A DNA stretch of 64,000 nucleotides from an uncultured Pseudodesulfovibrio sp. (GCF_963662885.1 NZ_OY760062.1:62001-126000), one strand, 5' to 3'. Positions 33,358 through 43,233 are shown, numbered from the stretch's first letter. Notes: generated by a model not told the origin, from the sequence alone. A program made the numbers and translations.

Positions 33358-33453
33358 ACTAAACCCGTAAAAAACCAAGTGCTGTGCTTTTCGCGGGGCG
33401 AAAGCGGCTCCGCGACTCCGTTAAGGACAACCAGAAACGATGTGGAGTGAAGT

Positions 33454-35514
33454 ATGCCTGACCTCAAGACCCAAAGAACGTATGCACTCGTCGGTCACGG
33501 CGGTAGCGGCAAAACCACCGTCGCCGAGATGCTGCTTTTCAACTCGGGAGTTGTAAACCGCCTCGGCAAAGTCGAAGAAGGGAGCACCGTCCTCGACTTC
33601 GAGCCCGAGGAAATCAAGCGTCGCGGTTCGATCCAGCCCGGTTTCGCCAGCTTCAAATGGAACAAGAACGACCACTTTCTCATCGATACGCCCGGCGACT
33701 CCAACTTTGCCGGTGATCTTTCCTACTCCCTGACCGCCGCCGACGGCGCGGTCATGGTCATCGACGCCGTGGACGGCGTCAAGCCGCTGACCCGCAAGAT
33801 CTGGGCCCAGGTCCAGAACATGGGTCTTCCCTCCATGATCGTCATCAATAAGATGGACCGCGACCGGGCCGATTTCGATCTGGCCTTCAACGGCATCCAC
33901 GATGCCCTGGGCGCGCGTCCGGCGTTACTGTATTACCCCATCGGCGCCAAGGAGAATTTCAAGGGCGTGGTGGACATGCTGTCCAACAAGGCGCTCATGT
34001 TCGGCGCGGACGGCGCGGTCTCCGAGGGCGAGATCCCCGGTGACATCGCCGATGAGGTCGAGACCATCCGTGAGACCATGGTCGAGAACATCGCCGAATC
34101 CGACGAAGAACTCATGGAGAAATATTTCGAGGAAGGCGAGCTGTCCCTGGAAGACATCACCAAGGGACTTCAGGCGGGCGTGGCCTCGGGCGAACTCGTC
34201 CCGGTGGTTGTCTCCGCCGCGCTGAACTGCCAGGGTGGCCAGATGATCTTGGATACCGTGCAGAGCCTGCTGCCCGGTCCCCTGGACCACAAGTCGTGGC
34301 AGGGCGAAGACGGCTCCGAGCTGGCCAGCTCTCCTGACGAACCCATGGCCTGCTTCGTCTTCAAGACCCAGGCCGACCCCTTTGCCGGTCAGCTGACCGT
34401 GGTTCGCGTCCTGGCGGGCCAGCTTTCCCCCGATTCTCAGTTGGTCAACACCGTGACCGGCGAGAAGGAACGCGTGGGACAATTGCTGCTCATGAACGGC
34501 AAGGAACAGGCCCCGGTCAAGACTCCCATGGGGCCGGGCGCCATCGTCACTCTGGCCAAACTCAAGAATACCCACACCGGCGACACCCTGGTGGAAAAGG
34601 GCGACTTCAAGCTGGCCAAGCCTGAACTGGCCCCGCAGCTGATCACCTTCGCCCTGGCTCCCGAGGAAAAGGGCGACGAGGACAAGGTCTACGCCGCCGT
34701 TGCCAAGCTGCTCGAAGAAGACATCACCCTGACCCTGGGCCGTGACGAGGAATCCTCGGACATTCTTCTTTCCGGCATGGGCCAGAACCACATCGAGATC
34801 TCGGTAGAAAAGGCCAAGCGCCGCTACAAGACCGCCATTCTGCTCAAAACTCCCAAGGTCCCGTATCGCGAGACTTTCAAGACCGGGGCCAAGGAAATCC
34901 AGGGCCGCCACAAGAAACAGTCTGGCGGGCGCGGCCAGTTCGGCGATTGCTGGATCAACGTCGCTCCCAAGGCATCCGGCGAAGGCTACGAGTTCGTGGA
35001 CCAGATCGTGGGCGGCTCCATCCCCCGCCAGTTCATCCCGGCCGTGGACAAGGGCGTGCAGGAGACCGCCGCGCGCGGCGTGCTCGCCGGCTTCCCGGTC
35101 ATCGACTTCCAGGTGACCCTGTACGACGGCAGCTACCACAACGTCGACTCCTCGGAAATGGCCTTCAAGGTCGCCGGTTCCCTGGCCTTCAAGAAAGCCT
35201 GCGAAAAGGCCAAGATGGCTCTGCTTGAACCGATCATGCTGGTCACCGTGGCCGTGCCCGACTCGTACATGGGCGACGTCATCGGCGACCTGTCGTCGCG
35301 TCGCGGCAAGGTGCTGGGTTCCGACTCCCAGGCCGGCATCACCGAGGTCAAGGCCCATGTGCCCATGGCCGAGATGCTGCGCTACGCCCCGGACCTCAAC
35401 TCCATGACCGGCGGTCAGGGCACCTTCTTCATGGAGTTCGCCGCCTACGAGGAGTGCCCGCCCCAGGAAACCGAAAAGGTTATCGCGGCCAACAAGAAGC
35501 ACGACGATGAATAA
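33454..35514 (+). CDS. Elongation factor G-like GTPase (EF-G2 type)
   Basis: This 686-residue translational GTPase has all EF-G domains. The G1 motif is GHGGSGKTT (residues 14-22) rather than the AHIDAGKTT of canonical EF-G. Other motifs are DTPGD, NKMD and a C-terminal VIGDLSSRRGKVLGSD. The switch-1 region reads RRGSIQPGF rather than RGITI. These mark the EF-G2-like subgroup, which may act in ribosome recycling or in a role other than bulk elongation. It is a single gene with its own promoter and terminator and is not in a str operon. Confidence 0.92.
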   Translation: MPDLKTQRTYALVGHGGSGKTTVAEMLLFNSGVVNRLGKVEEGSTVLDFEPEEIKRRGSIQPGFASFKWNKNDHFLIDTPGDSNFAGDLSYSLTAADGAVMVIDAVDGVKPLTRKIWAQVQNMGLPSMIVINKMDRDRADFDLAFNGIHDALGARPALLYYPIGAKENFKGVVDMLSNKALMFGADGAVSEGEIPGDIADEVETIRETMVENIAESDEELMEKYFEEGELSLEDITKGLQAGVASGELVPVVVSAALNCQGGQMILDTVQSLLPGPLDHKSWQGEDGSELASSPDEPMACFVFKTQADPFAGQLTVVRVLAGQLSPDSQLVNTVTGEKERVGQLLLMNGKEQAPVKTPMGPGAIVTLAKLKNTHTGDTLVEKGDFKLAKPELAPQLITFALAPEEKGDEDKVYAAVAKLLEEDITLTLGRDEESSDILLSGMGQNHIEISVEKAKRRYKTAILLKTPKVPYRETFKTGAKEIQGRHKKQSGGRGQFGDCWINVAPKASGEGYEFVDQIVGGSIPRQFIPAVDKGVQETAARGVLAGFPVIDFQVTLYDGSYHNVDSSEMAFKVAGSLAFKKACEKAKMALLEPIMLVTVAVPDSYMGDVIGDLSSRRGKVLGSDSQAGITEVKAHVPMAEMLRYAPDLNSMTGGQGTFFMEFAAYEECPPQETEKVIAANKKHDDE

Positions 35515-35534
35515 TTAGTCTCCAAAACGCATCC

Positions 35535-35569
35535 AAAAGGGCGACGGTTCGAACCGTCGCCTTTTTTTT
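35535..35569 (+). terminator. Intrinsic terminator after the EF-G paralog
   Basis: GGCGACGGTT and AACCGTCGCC with loop CG are followed by eight T residues, about 25 bases past the stop codon. Confidence 0.95.
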
Positions 35570-35631
35570 GTCATTGTTTCATGCAGTCTTTTGGTTTACT
35601 TACACGGGAGTTAGCACAACAAGGACGGATC

Positions 35632-36354
35632 ATGTTTCGACGACTTTTCTTCACTATCCTGCTCGTACCGGTAACCATCTGGTATTCTCTGAAGATGCTC
35701 AGTGTGGACCCGAAAACGGCCACGCCCGAGGAATACGACCGCTGGGGACTGGCCTGGGGGGCGGCAGCCGTCAAGCTGTCGGGTATCAAGATCGAGGCGG
35801 ACATGGGGGACATCGACCCGAAGGGACACTACGTGTTCATCGGCAACCACCAGTCCTATCTGGATATTCCCGTTCTCTTCTACCTGCTCAAGGGCAATCG
35901 CATCCGTTTCGTGGCCAAGAAGTCCCTGTTCGAGATTCCCATCTACGGCAAGGCGCTCGGCCATGCCGGTCACATCTGCATCGACCGGGACAACCGGCGC
36001 GCTGCCATGAAGTCGCTGAACGAGGCCGTGGAGTCCGCCCAGGCGGGCATCTCGCCGCTCATTTTTCCGGAGGGCACCCGCAACACGGACCTGAGCAAGC
36101 TGATGGATTTCAAGATCGGCGCGATGATCCTGGCCCTCAAGGCCGGGCTGCCTGTGGTTCCGTGTGTCATGACCAACGTCGGGCGTGTTATGGGCAAGGG
36201 CGACTTTTTCATCGACAACCGTCCCGTGGTACGGTTCAAGGCGCTGCCGGTCATCGACCCGGCGCAGTACACCCTCAAGGATCGCGAGCAGTTCAAGGAT
36301 GACCTGTATGCCATGATGAACAAGGCATACCAGGAACTGCTGGCAAAGGGGTAG
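35632..36354 (+). CDS. plsC: 1-acyl-sn-glycerol-3-phosphate acyltransferase
   Basis: PlsC adds the second acyl chain to lysophosphatidic acid. The 240-residue protein has an N-terminal membrane helix (about residues 5-22), HQSYLD at 73-78 (catalytic H-X4-D) and FPEGTR at 145-150. The ATG at 35632 has AAGGA 8 bases upstream; the open frame continues to 35581, just past the preceding terminator. It ends 4 bases before the RNase J gene. Confidence 0.93.
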   Translation: MFRRLFFTILLVPVTIWYSLKMLSVDPKTATPEEYDRWGLAWGAAAVKLSGIKIEADMGDIDPKGHYVFIGNHQSYLDIPVLFYLLKGNRIRFVAKKSLFEIPIYGKALGHAGHICIDRDNRRAAMKSLNEAVESAQAGISPLIFPEGTRNTDLSKLMDFKIGAMILALKAGLPVVPCVMTNVGRVMGKGDFFIDNRPVVRFKALPVIDPAQYTLKDREQFKDDLYAMMNKAYQELLAKG

Positions 36355-36358
36355 ACGC

Positions 36359-38014
36359 GTGGCGCAAAAGTCCTTCACACTTTATCCGCTGGGCGGGCTC
36401 GGCGAGATCGGCATGAACTGCATGCTCTACCGGACCGAGAAATCCCTGGTCATGGTGGACTGCGGCCTGATGTTCCCGGAGGACTACCATTTCGGCGTGG
36501 ACGTGGTCATCCCCTGCTTCGACTTTGTCCTGCGCAACAAGAAGATGCTCAACGGCATCGTCCTGACCCATGGGCACGAGGACCATATCGGCGCGCTGCC
36601 CTGGCTGCTGCAAAATGTGGACGTGCCGGTCTACGGATCGGAGTTCACCCTCGGCCTGGTCGAGAACAAGCTGCGGGAGCACGATCTGGACCGCTGGGCC
36701 GACCTGCGCCCCGTCCGGCCCTATGACCGCCTCCTGCTCGGCGATTTCCGCTTCAATTTCTTCCCTGTCTGTCATTCGATAATCGAGGGCTTCGGGCTGG
36801 GTATAGAGACCCCGGTGGGCAGAGTGGTCCACACCGGCGATTTCAAGATCGACCGCAACCCGCTGGGCGGCCACGCCACGGACCTCGCCGCGTTCCGGAA
36901 GTTCTCGGAAGAGGGCGTGCGGTTGATGCTGTCCGACTCCACCAATGTCGGCAGCGAGGGGTTCGCCCTGACCGAACGGGAGATCAAGGTCTCCCTGCGC
37001 GAGATTTTCAATACGGCCAAGGGCCGCATTCTGGTTTCCCTCTTTTCCAGCCACATCCAGCGTATCCAGGAGATATTCGACCTGGCAGACGCCGAAGGGC
37101 GCAAGGTGGCGATTTCGGGAAAATCCCTGCACCGCAATATCGAACTGGCCCGCGATCAGGGCCACCTCAAGGTGCCCAAGGGCATTCTCATCGAACTGGA
37201 CGCCCTGGATCAATACGGCGATTCCCAGCTGGTCCTGCTGGTCACCGGCTCGCAGGGTGAGCCGCTGGCCGCCCTGTCGCGCATCGCCATGGGCGAGCAC
37301 CGGCAATTGTCCGTGCGCCCGGACGATCTGTTCATCCTTTCCTCCCGGTTCATTCCGGGCAACGTCAAGGCCATCAACAGGGTCATCAACAACCTCTACC
37401 GTCTCGGTGCCGAGGTCCTCTACGAGAAGATGCACGGCATCCACGCCTCGGGCCACGCCCATGCGGGTGAATTGACCCTGATGCTCCAGTCCGTGCGGCC
37501 CGAATATTTCATCCCCGTGCACGGAGAGTACCGCCATCTGGTCAAGCACCGGCGGCTGGCCGTGGACTGCGGCGTTGAAGACGAGAAATCCATGGTCGTC
37601 GAGAACGGCCAGCCCGTGACCTTCAATGAGGACGGCTCCATCGAGATGCTCCAACGCATCGCGGCGGAGAAGATCCTGGTGGACGGCAAGGGCGTGGGCG
37701 ATGTGGGCCAAAGCGTACTCAAGGAACGCCAGCTGCTGGCGGGCGAGGGCATGGTCATCGTTGTTCTGGTGGTCGATGAGGCCTCTGGCGAAATATCCAT
37801 GGGCCCGGATATCATGAGCAAGGGGTTCGTGTTCGAACAGCAGTACATGCACCTGCTGGACGACGCCAAGTGTATCGTTCTGGACGTGCACGAAAACATT
37901 GCGCCGGGCGATACGGCCAAGCTCAAGGAGCGCATCCGTTCAGCCCTGCGCCGGTTCTTCCGCAAGGTGCTGGGCCGCGACCCGGTGGTCGTACCTCTGG
38001 TCATTTCCATCTAG
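36359..38014 (+). CDS. rnj: Ribonuclease J family beta-CASP metallo-hydrolase
   Basis: This 551-residue metallo-beta-lactamase/beta-CASP protein has THGHEDHIGALPW (metal ligands H71, H73, D75, H76), HTGDFK, SDSTN and HVSGHA-like HASGHAH. RNase J degrades and matures RNA from the 5-prime end and as an endonuclease. It starts with GTG at 36359, with AAGGGG upstream, overlapping nothing but close behind plsC. The C-terminal domain ends RSALRRFFRKVLGRDPVVVP. Confidence 0.95.
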   Translation: MAQKSFTLYPLGGLGEIGMNCMLYRTEKSLVMVDCGLMFPEDYHFGVDVVIPCFDFVLRNKKMLNGIVLTHGHEDHIGALPWLLQNVDVPVYGSEFTLGLVENKLREHDLDRWADLRPVRPYDRLLLGDFRFNFFPVCHSIIEGFGLGIETPVGRVVHTGDFKIDRNPLGGHATDLAAFRKFSEEGVRLMLSDSTNVGSEGFALTEREIKVSLREIFNTAKGRILVSLFSSHIQRIQEIFDLADAEGRKVAISGKSLHRNIELARDQGHLKVPKGILIELDALDQYGDSQLVLLVTGSQGEPLAALSRIAMGEHRQLSVRPDDLFILSSRFIPGNVKAINRVINNLYRLGAEVLYEKMHGIHASGHAHAGELTLMLQSVRPEYFIPVHGEYRHLVKHRRLAVDCGVEDEKSMVVENGQPVTFNEDGSIEMLQRIAAEKILVDGKGVGDVGQSVLKERQLLAGEGMVIVVLVVDEASGEISMGPDIMSKGFVFEQQYMHLLDDAKCIVLDVHENIAPGDTAKLKERIRSALRRFFRKVLGRDPVVVPLVISI

Positions 38015-38092
38015 CGTCTGGACTTCGGCCCGATGTTGGGCTAGATATTCCAATAAACCGAAAGAGATGCTTTTTTTGAGAGGATACCCGAC

Positions 38093-38563
38093 ATGAAAAG
38101 AATTCTGCTTGCAGCGGCCATGACGGCCATGATTTCCCTGCTCGCCGCCTGCGGCGCGCAGAAAAATGATCTCGACACAGGGTGGGCACTGGTCAAGCAG
38201 GGCAACTGCGCCCAGGCTCAGGTCTATCTGGACAACACCATTGCCCAGCCCGACAGCGCAATGGATCTGGCCTATGCCTATTTTGTCAAAGGTAAGTGCG
38301 CAGAAAATGCGTCGGACTACGAAGCCGCCTACCAGAATTACTACGCGGCCAAGATCGTGGCCTGCTATGTGGTCGCCACCGAGACGCATGTCAACATGGA
38401 TACCTATGCGCGCAGCGATTACTGCCAAAGGATTCTTCCGGCAAAACTCGAGGAGTTGTCGGCCAAGATCGACGATCCTGCCAAGATCGAGCATATCGAG
38501 GGCACGGTCAACGGCATACTGCGGGCCGAATACCTCAAGCGATTTGACAGGAAATTGAAGTAG
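38093..38563 (+). CDS. Small tetratricopeptide-like lipoprotein
   Basis: This 156-residue protein has a lipoprotein signal MKRILLAAAMTAMISLLAAC with the lipobox cysteine at about residue 20. The mature part has a TPR-like helical pattern (GWALVKQGNCAQAQVYLDN, AYAYFVKGKCAENASDYEAA) and several Cys residues (CAQ, KCAEN, VACY, YCQR). Function unknown; a periplasmic or outer-membrane scaffold is plausible. Confidence 0.8.
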   Translation: MKRILLAAAMTAMISLLAACGAQKNDLDTGWALVKQGNCAQAQVYLDNTIAQPDSAMDLAYAYFVKGKCAENASDYEAAYQNYYAAKIVACYVVATETHVNMDTYARSDYCQRILPAKLEELSAKIDDPAKIEHIEGTVNGILRAEYLKRFDRKLK

Positions 38564-38571
38564 CATACCGA

Positions 38572-38596
38572 ACGCCCCGCACTGCGGGGCGTTTTT
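38572..38596 (+). terminator. Intrinsic terminator after the lipoprotein gene
   Basis: ACGCCCCGC, loop ACT, GCGGGGCGT followed by TTTTT, 9 bases past the stop codon. Confidence 0.92.
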
Positions 38597-38628
38597 CGTG
38601 GCGCATCCTGCAACCCCGGGAGGGCGAC

Positions 38629-39096
38629 ATGGCGTTGGCTGATTACACGGCGAGCATCGACCGTCTGCAAAAGGCGCTGGGCAAGGCCTACGCCGACGAG
38701 CCCTGGCTGCTGAACATGCCGGGCCGGTCCGTGGCCTGCAAGATCGACCACTACTACTATCTGGCTGTCATGCCCGGGTTCGTCGAAACACTGGCCCGTC
38801 TGGGCGGCATGTTTCCCACTCAGGTCCTCGAGGCCCTGGTACGTACCGGCAACCTCATCACCAAGGCCCCGGAACGCGACCCGCTCCTGCCCCTGACCGT
38901 CTCCTGGGGCACCCGCTCCGTCACCCTGTCCGGCGCGTTCGTGGACGCCGATTTCATCGACCGCGCCGTCAAGACCTACGGCGGATTCGGGGTCATCCTC
39001 AATGTCTCGGATCTCAAAATCTCCGCCGCCGACCGCGAACGCATCGAGGCTCTCTTCGAAGACAAGACCCCGCCCCAGACGCTGGCGTATTTTTAG
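38629..39096 (+). CDS. Conserved protein of unknown function
   Basis: This 155-residue soluble protein has no signal peptide or motif that I recognise. GGGAGG lies 5-6 bases before the ATG, composition is normal, and codon use fits its neighbours. It has its own position between a terminator and repeat copy E, so it is probably monocistronic. Confidence 0.75.
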   Translation: MALADYTASIDRLQKALGKAYADEPWLLNMPGRSVACKIDHYYYLAVMPGFVETLARLGGMFPTQVLEALVRTGNLITKAPERDPLLPLTVSWGTRSVTLSGAFVDADFIDRAVKTYGGFGVILNVSDLKISAADRERIEALFEDKTPPQTLAYF

Positions 39097-39097
39097 C

Positions 39098-39214
39098 GCC
39101 TCCGGCAGCCGGGGGAAGGGGGAAAGGGACCCCTTTGAAAAGGGCTTCCCTTTCCCCCTTCCCCCGGACCCCCATCCCCCTATCCCTCCTAAACTTTTTG
39201 TAGCCGCTTCGCGG
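39098..39214 (+). repeat. Structured intergenic repeat, copy E
   Basis: Starts GCCTCCGGCAGCC one base after the stop codon of the 38629 gene, in its orientation. The main stem is CCGGGGGAAGGGGGAAAGGGA with its exact complement. It ends CCTAAACTTTTTGT and GCCGCTTCGCGG. Confidence 0.85.
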
Positions 39215-39332
39215 GAGTGGCGACGCAAAAAAAGCCTTCGACTCTACAGAGAGTCCAAGGCCTTGTCTTTTCCTTTGGAGAATCGGGTGCGCAGCACTCG
39301 ACAGCGGCTCAGTCCCCCGCTATCGGAAGCCG

Positions 39333-40649
39333 CTAGACGTCCGAGAATCGTTTCTCCAGCATGATTTGGAGGATGGTTTGATCCGTCTGGATCATGCCAT
39401 CGACAGCGAGCGTTCCGACGTTTCTCATGGTGTCTTCGGAAGACAGACCGATGATGCCGTCGGTGTGATGGACGTTGACGCCCTGCAGGGAGAAGAGGGC
39501 GGCCTGGACGGCGGTGCCTGCGGCCGTGGCCAGTTTGAGGGCGCAGCCGGTCTTGGCACCGTCGCAGATGATGCCGGCCAGGTCTTCCAGGAGATTCTTG
39601 ATGGCTCCGGCGATGTGGTGGGCGTCGCCGCCGAGCAGGAAGGTGATGCCCGCCGTGGCTCCGGCCCCGGCAGCCACGGAGCAGCCGCAGATGGCGGACA
39701 GGCGGCCGGTATGCGCCTTGACGAAGGCGGTGACGATGTGTGAGAGCGCCACGGCCTCCAGCACGTCCCGGGTCTGCACGTCTTCGACGTAGTCCTTGAC
39801 TGCCCAGATGGGCAGGATGGCGGTCAGGCCGTGGTTGCCGGAACCGGCAGAGGACATGGCGGGCAGGGAGGCGCCGGACATGCGCGCGTCGGCCGCAGCC
39901 GAGGCCAGAATGCGCGCGGCCAGCATCATGTCCTTCTTGATCAGCCCCTGGCGGCAGAGCCGCTCCAGAGTCTTGCCCACGCCCAACCCTAGGCCGTACT
40001 TCAGCCCTTGCTCGGCCAGGCGTACGTTCACGTCCACGCCTTCCTGCAAAAATGCGTAGTCGTCCTCGTCCAGCTCGTCGGTCAGGGCCATGAGCTCCTT
40101 GAGGGTCAGCGTCTTGAGCCATGCTTCCATTGCAGCCACCGGGGAGGGAGCGCCGTCGGCTCTCACGCGGATGAGCGGGCTGTCCACCGGCTGGCCGTCC
40201 AGCGTCAGGGAGATGATGTTGTCGTGCAGTCCCTCTATGACCGATTCGGCCACCTTGCCGTCCGCCGTCGCCTTGGAGCGAATAAGCAAGCCCTGGTGGT
40301 CCTTGATCAGGGTGACGTTCACCTTGCCTTCGGCCAAGGCCTTTTTTGCGGCTTTGACGTCATCGTCCGTGACGCTTTGCAATACCTCCAGGCGCAGGCT
40401 CGGGTCGCCGCCCGCCGCACCGAGTGCGGCGGCGGTGTCCAGGCCGGACAGGCCGCCCGCGCCGGGAATGGAAACGGCCAGGCCGTTCTTGTACACGTTG
40501 GGGTCCACGGCCACTTCCAGGGAGTCGAAGCGTTTGCCGGGCAGCAGGGACACGGCGGCGGCCGCGCCCAAGGCTATGGCCACGGGCTCGGTGCAGCCGA
40601 GCGCCGGGGCGACCTGAATGGAAAGAACGTCCTTGACCGAGAAGCTCAT
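39333..40649 (-). CDS. L-cysteine desulfidase family protein (CyuA / UPF0597-like)
   Basis: This 438-residue protein matches the YhaM/CyuA family, which breaks down L-cysteine with a labile [4Fe-4S] cluster to pyruvate, ammonia and sulfide. The start PALGCTEPVAIALGAA and late SAGSGNHGLTAILP and GSSVAAGAGATAGI-like ICGCSVAAGAGATAGI are typical. The conserved Cys ligands are in GCTEP and near CDGAKTGCALK. The ATG at 40649 follows AAGGAAG. It is the second gene after a 173-residue unknown protein, with a two-base gap, suggesting coupling. Confidence 0.88.
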   Translation of the reverse strand: MSFSVKDVLSIQVAPALGCTEPVAIALGAAAAVSLLPGKRFDSLEVAVDPNVYKNGLAVSIPGAGGLSGLDTAAALGAAGGDPSLRLEVLQSVTDDDVKAAKKALAEGKVNVTLIKDHQGLLIRSKATADGKVAESVIEGLHDNIISLTLDGQPVDSPLIRVRADGAPSPVAAMEAWLKTLTLKELMALTDELDEDDYAFLQEGVDVNVRLAEQGLKYGLGLGVGKTLERLCRQGLIKKDMMLAARILASAAADARMSGASLPAMSSAGSGNHGLTAILPIWAVKDYVEDVQTRDVLEAVALSHIVTAFVKAHTGRLSAICGCSVAAGAGATAGITFLLGGDAHHIAGAIKNLLEDLAGIICDGAKTGCALKLATAAGTAVQAALFSLQGVNVHHTDGIIGLSSEDTMRNVGTLAVDGMIQTDQTILQIMLEKRFSDV

Positions 40650-40651
40650 GG

Positions 40652-41173
40652 CTACTTCCTTACCGTGCTTTTGGGACAGTTTTCGCTCAGATGGCAGACC
40701 TCGCATCCTCCGGTGTACGGGTAGGGCGTCAGCACCGCGTATTTGCGGTTGACCGAGCCTTCCTCGTTCCAGGTCAGGCCGAGCTCGTCGAACGCGGCCA
40801 GCACGCCTTCGCCCGGACGGGGCAGGGGAGCGCACTTGCCGGTCTGCAGTTCGGGCACAAAGCCCTGGGCCGAGCTCATGACCATGGTGATGGCCAGGGC
40901 GTGGAAGAGCAGGCCGTGGGTCGGCGAATCCTGCCAGATACCCTCGATGGCATCTTCGGCGGCCTGGTCCAGGAAGATCAGGATGAAGCTGCCTTCGCCC
41001 TCGGTATTTTTCAGTTCATAGGCTTTGAGGCTTTCAACCGCCCACTTGTTCCAGAACTCCTCGAAGTCTTCGAGAATGTCGCCTTCGATGCGGGTTTCAC
41101 CCGCCACCTCCATGAAATACATCATGTCGAAATCGGGATTGGGGGTCATGGGGGTGATGTCGTATTTGGCCAT
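40652..41173 (-). CDS. Protein of unknown function with C-terminal Cys motif
   Basis: This 173-residue soluble protein ends CEVCHLSENCPKSTVRK. The C-X2-C-X6-C pattern suggests metal or cluster binding or redox. The rest is acidic and helical. GGAG lies 6 bases before the ATG at 41173; an ATG at 41185 lacks this. It is coupled to the cysteine desulfidase-like gene downstream, so a role in cysteine or sulfide metabolism is plausible but not shown. I do not recognise the family. Confidence 0.72.
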   Translation of the reverse strand: MAKYDITPMTPNPDFDMMYFMEVAGETRIEGDILEDFEEFWNKWAVESLKAYELKNTEGEGSFILIFLDQAAEDAIEGIWQDSPTHGLLFHALAITMVMSSAQGFVPELQTGKCAPLPRPGEGVLAAFDELGLTWNEEGSVNRKYAVLTPYPYTGGCEVCHLSENCPKSTVRK

Positions 41174-41360
41174 GTTTTTCTCCATAAAGGGAAATTGGGT
41201 GCTTGGGGGAGGCTCTGCTTACCCTTTTTCCGTGCCGCGCTCAAGTTTTCCGGTCAATGCGTTGCGCTCGGCACGGAAGTGAGGTTAGTATTGCATTGCA
41301 AGGGAGATAGGCCCCGGTCCCGCATTGTCAACACCGAGCCTGGAGCTACCCGGAGATTCA

Positions 41361-43124
41361 ATGGCCGACAAAAGTGAACCGCTCTTTCTCAAACTCAGAC
41401 GACCCAACATCCGATTCCTTTTTCTGGCTATCATTATCGGTGGGTTGGCCGGGTATGGTGCGGTCCTGTTCAAACTGATCCTCAAATACATGCAGTGGGT
41501 GTTCTATCAGAACACCGGCGACTGGCTGACCTTTGCGGACTCCGTACCGTTGTGGATGAAGATAGTCATGCCCGCGGTCGGCGGCGTGGTGGTCGGTCTG
41601 GTGGTCAGCTATTTCGCCTCCGAAGCCAAGGGCCACGGCGTGCCCGAGGTCATGCAGGCCATCGCGCTGCGCGGAGGACGCATCCGGAAGCGGGTGGCTG
41701 CGGCCAAGATTTTCGCCTCTGCCGTGACCATCGGCTCGGGCGGGTCCGTGGGCCGCGAAGGCCCCATGGTCCAGATCGGAGCGTCCATCGGTTCGTCCGT
41801 GGGACAGATTTTCAAGATCCCGAGCGTGCACATGAAGACTATGGTCGGCTGCGGGGCTGCGGCAGGCATCGCCGCCACCTTCAACGCGCCCATCGCCGGC
41901 GTGCTTTTCGCGCTTGAGATCATCATCGGCGACTTCGGGGTCATGCAGTTCTCGCCCGTGGTCCTGTCCTCGGTCATGGCCACGGCCATTTCCCGCTATT
42001 ACTTCGGCGATTTCCCGCATTTCGATATCCCGACCTATTCCATCGTTTCGCTGTGGGAGTACCTGTTCTATCCGGTGCTTGGCGTGGTTACGGGGCTGGT
42101 GGCGCTGACCTTCACCAACTCCCTGTACTGGCTCGAGGACCGCTTCGACGCACTGCCCATCCCGGACTGGACCAAGCCCGCCATCGGCGGGGCCGCGCTG
42201 GGCCTGATCTTCGCCGTGTACCCGCAGGTCTTCGGCGTAGGGTACGGGGCCATGAACGCGACGCTGCTCGACAAGACCCCGTTCGTCCTCATGCTCGTGC
42301 TCGTGGTGGTCAAGATCGTGGCATCTTCCGTGACCCTGGGCTCGGGTGGTTCCGGCGGCATCTTCGCCCCCAGCCTGTTCATGGGATGCATGACCGGCGG
42401 GGCTTTCGGCTACGTGGTCCATTCGCTGCTTCCGGCCTATACGGCCACGCCCGCGGCCTACGCCCTGGTGGCCATGGGCGGCCTGGTTGCGGGCACCACC
42501 TACGCGCCCATCACCGCCATCCTGATCATTTTCGAAATGACCTCGGACTATTCCATCATCCTGCCGCTCATGCTGACCTGCATCACGGCCACGGTCATGA
42601 ATTCGACCATCCAGCGGGCGTCCATCTACACCACCAAGCTGCTGCGGCGCGGGATCGACATCGAGGCGGGCCGCGAGCGGCATCTGCTCTCGCACATGCT
42701 GGTCAAGGAGGTCATGGTCCGCGACTTCGTGACCATTCCCCAGTCCATGACCTTGTCGAGCATCCTGTGGACCTTCAAGACGGAGAACGCGTCCTACCTG
42801 CACGTGGTGGATGAGGACCAGCGGTTGACCGGAATCATCTCCTTCAGGGACCTGCGGGCCGTGCTCAACGAAGAGGGGCTGAACGACCTGCTCATCGCGC
42901 ACGATCTGGCCACGCAGAACCCGGTGACCGTGACCACGGACGACACCCTGCAGGACGCTCTGGACAAGATCACGGACAGGGGCGTGTCCCAGCTCCCGGT
43001 GCTATCCACCGGTAAGGACCCGAAGGTGGTCGGCACCTTGACCGAACTGGCCATCGACGCGGCCTACAATTCGGCCACGGTCAGGGCCGAGATAGCCGAA
43101 GGGCCGAACCGCGACGCCCTCTAG
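41361..43124 (+). CDS. ClC-family chloride channel or transporter with CBS domains
   Basis: This 587-residue membrane protein has the ClC signatures GSGGSVGREGPMVQIG (selectivity loop) and GSGGSGGIFAPSLFMG, about ten or more hydrophobic segments, and two C-terminal CBS domains (about residues 455-580). It moves chloride across the inner membrane, either as channel or H+/Cl- antiporter. The ATG at 41361 has GGAG 6 bases upstream; a TTG at 41325 lacks a site. A gating Glu in the GREGP loop is present. Confidence 0.93.
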   Translation: MADKSEPLFLKLRRPNIRFLFLAIIIGGLAGYGAVLFKLILKYMQWVFYQNTGDWLTFADSVPLWMKIVMPAVGGVVVGLVVSYFASEAKGHGVPEVMQAIALRGGRIRKRVAAAKIFASAVTIGSGGSVGREGPMVQIGASIGSSVGQIFKIPSVHMKTMVGCGAAAGIAATFNAPIAGVLFALEIIIGDFGVMQFSPVVLSSVMATAISRYYFGDFPHFDIPTYSIVSLWEYLFYPVLGVVTGLVALTFTNSLYWLEDRFDALPIPDWTKPAIGGAALGLIFAVYPQVFGVGYGAMNATLLDKTPFVLMLVLVVVKIVASSVTLGSGGSGGIFAPSLFMGCMTGGAFGYVVHSLLPAYTATPAAYALVAMGGLVAGTTYAPITAILIIFEMTSDYSIILPLMLTCITATVMNSTIQRASIYTTKLLRRGIDIEAGRERHLLSHMLVKEVMVRDFVTIPQSMTLSSILWTFKTENASYLHVVDEDQRLTGIISFRDLRAVLNEEGLNDLLIAHDLATQNPVTVTTDDTLQDALDKITDRGVSQLPVLSTGKDPKVVGTLTELAIDAAYNSATVRAEIAEGPNRDAL

Positions 43125-43233
43125 GCGGTCCGGGACACGGTTCCCGATAGCCGTTGAGGGCAACCGCCCTTTGTGCTAGCCTCCGACCATCGGCGACGCA
43201 GGCCGATGAATAGCATCTCGAGGAACCGACCGC

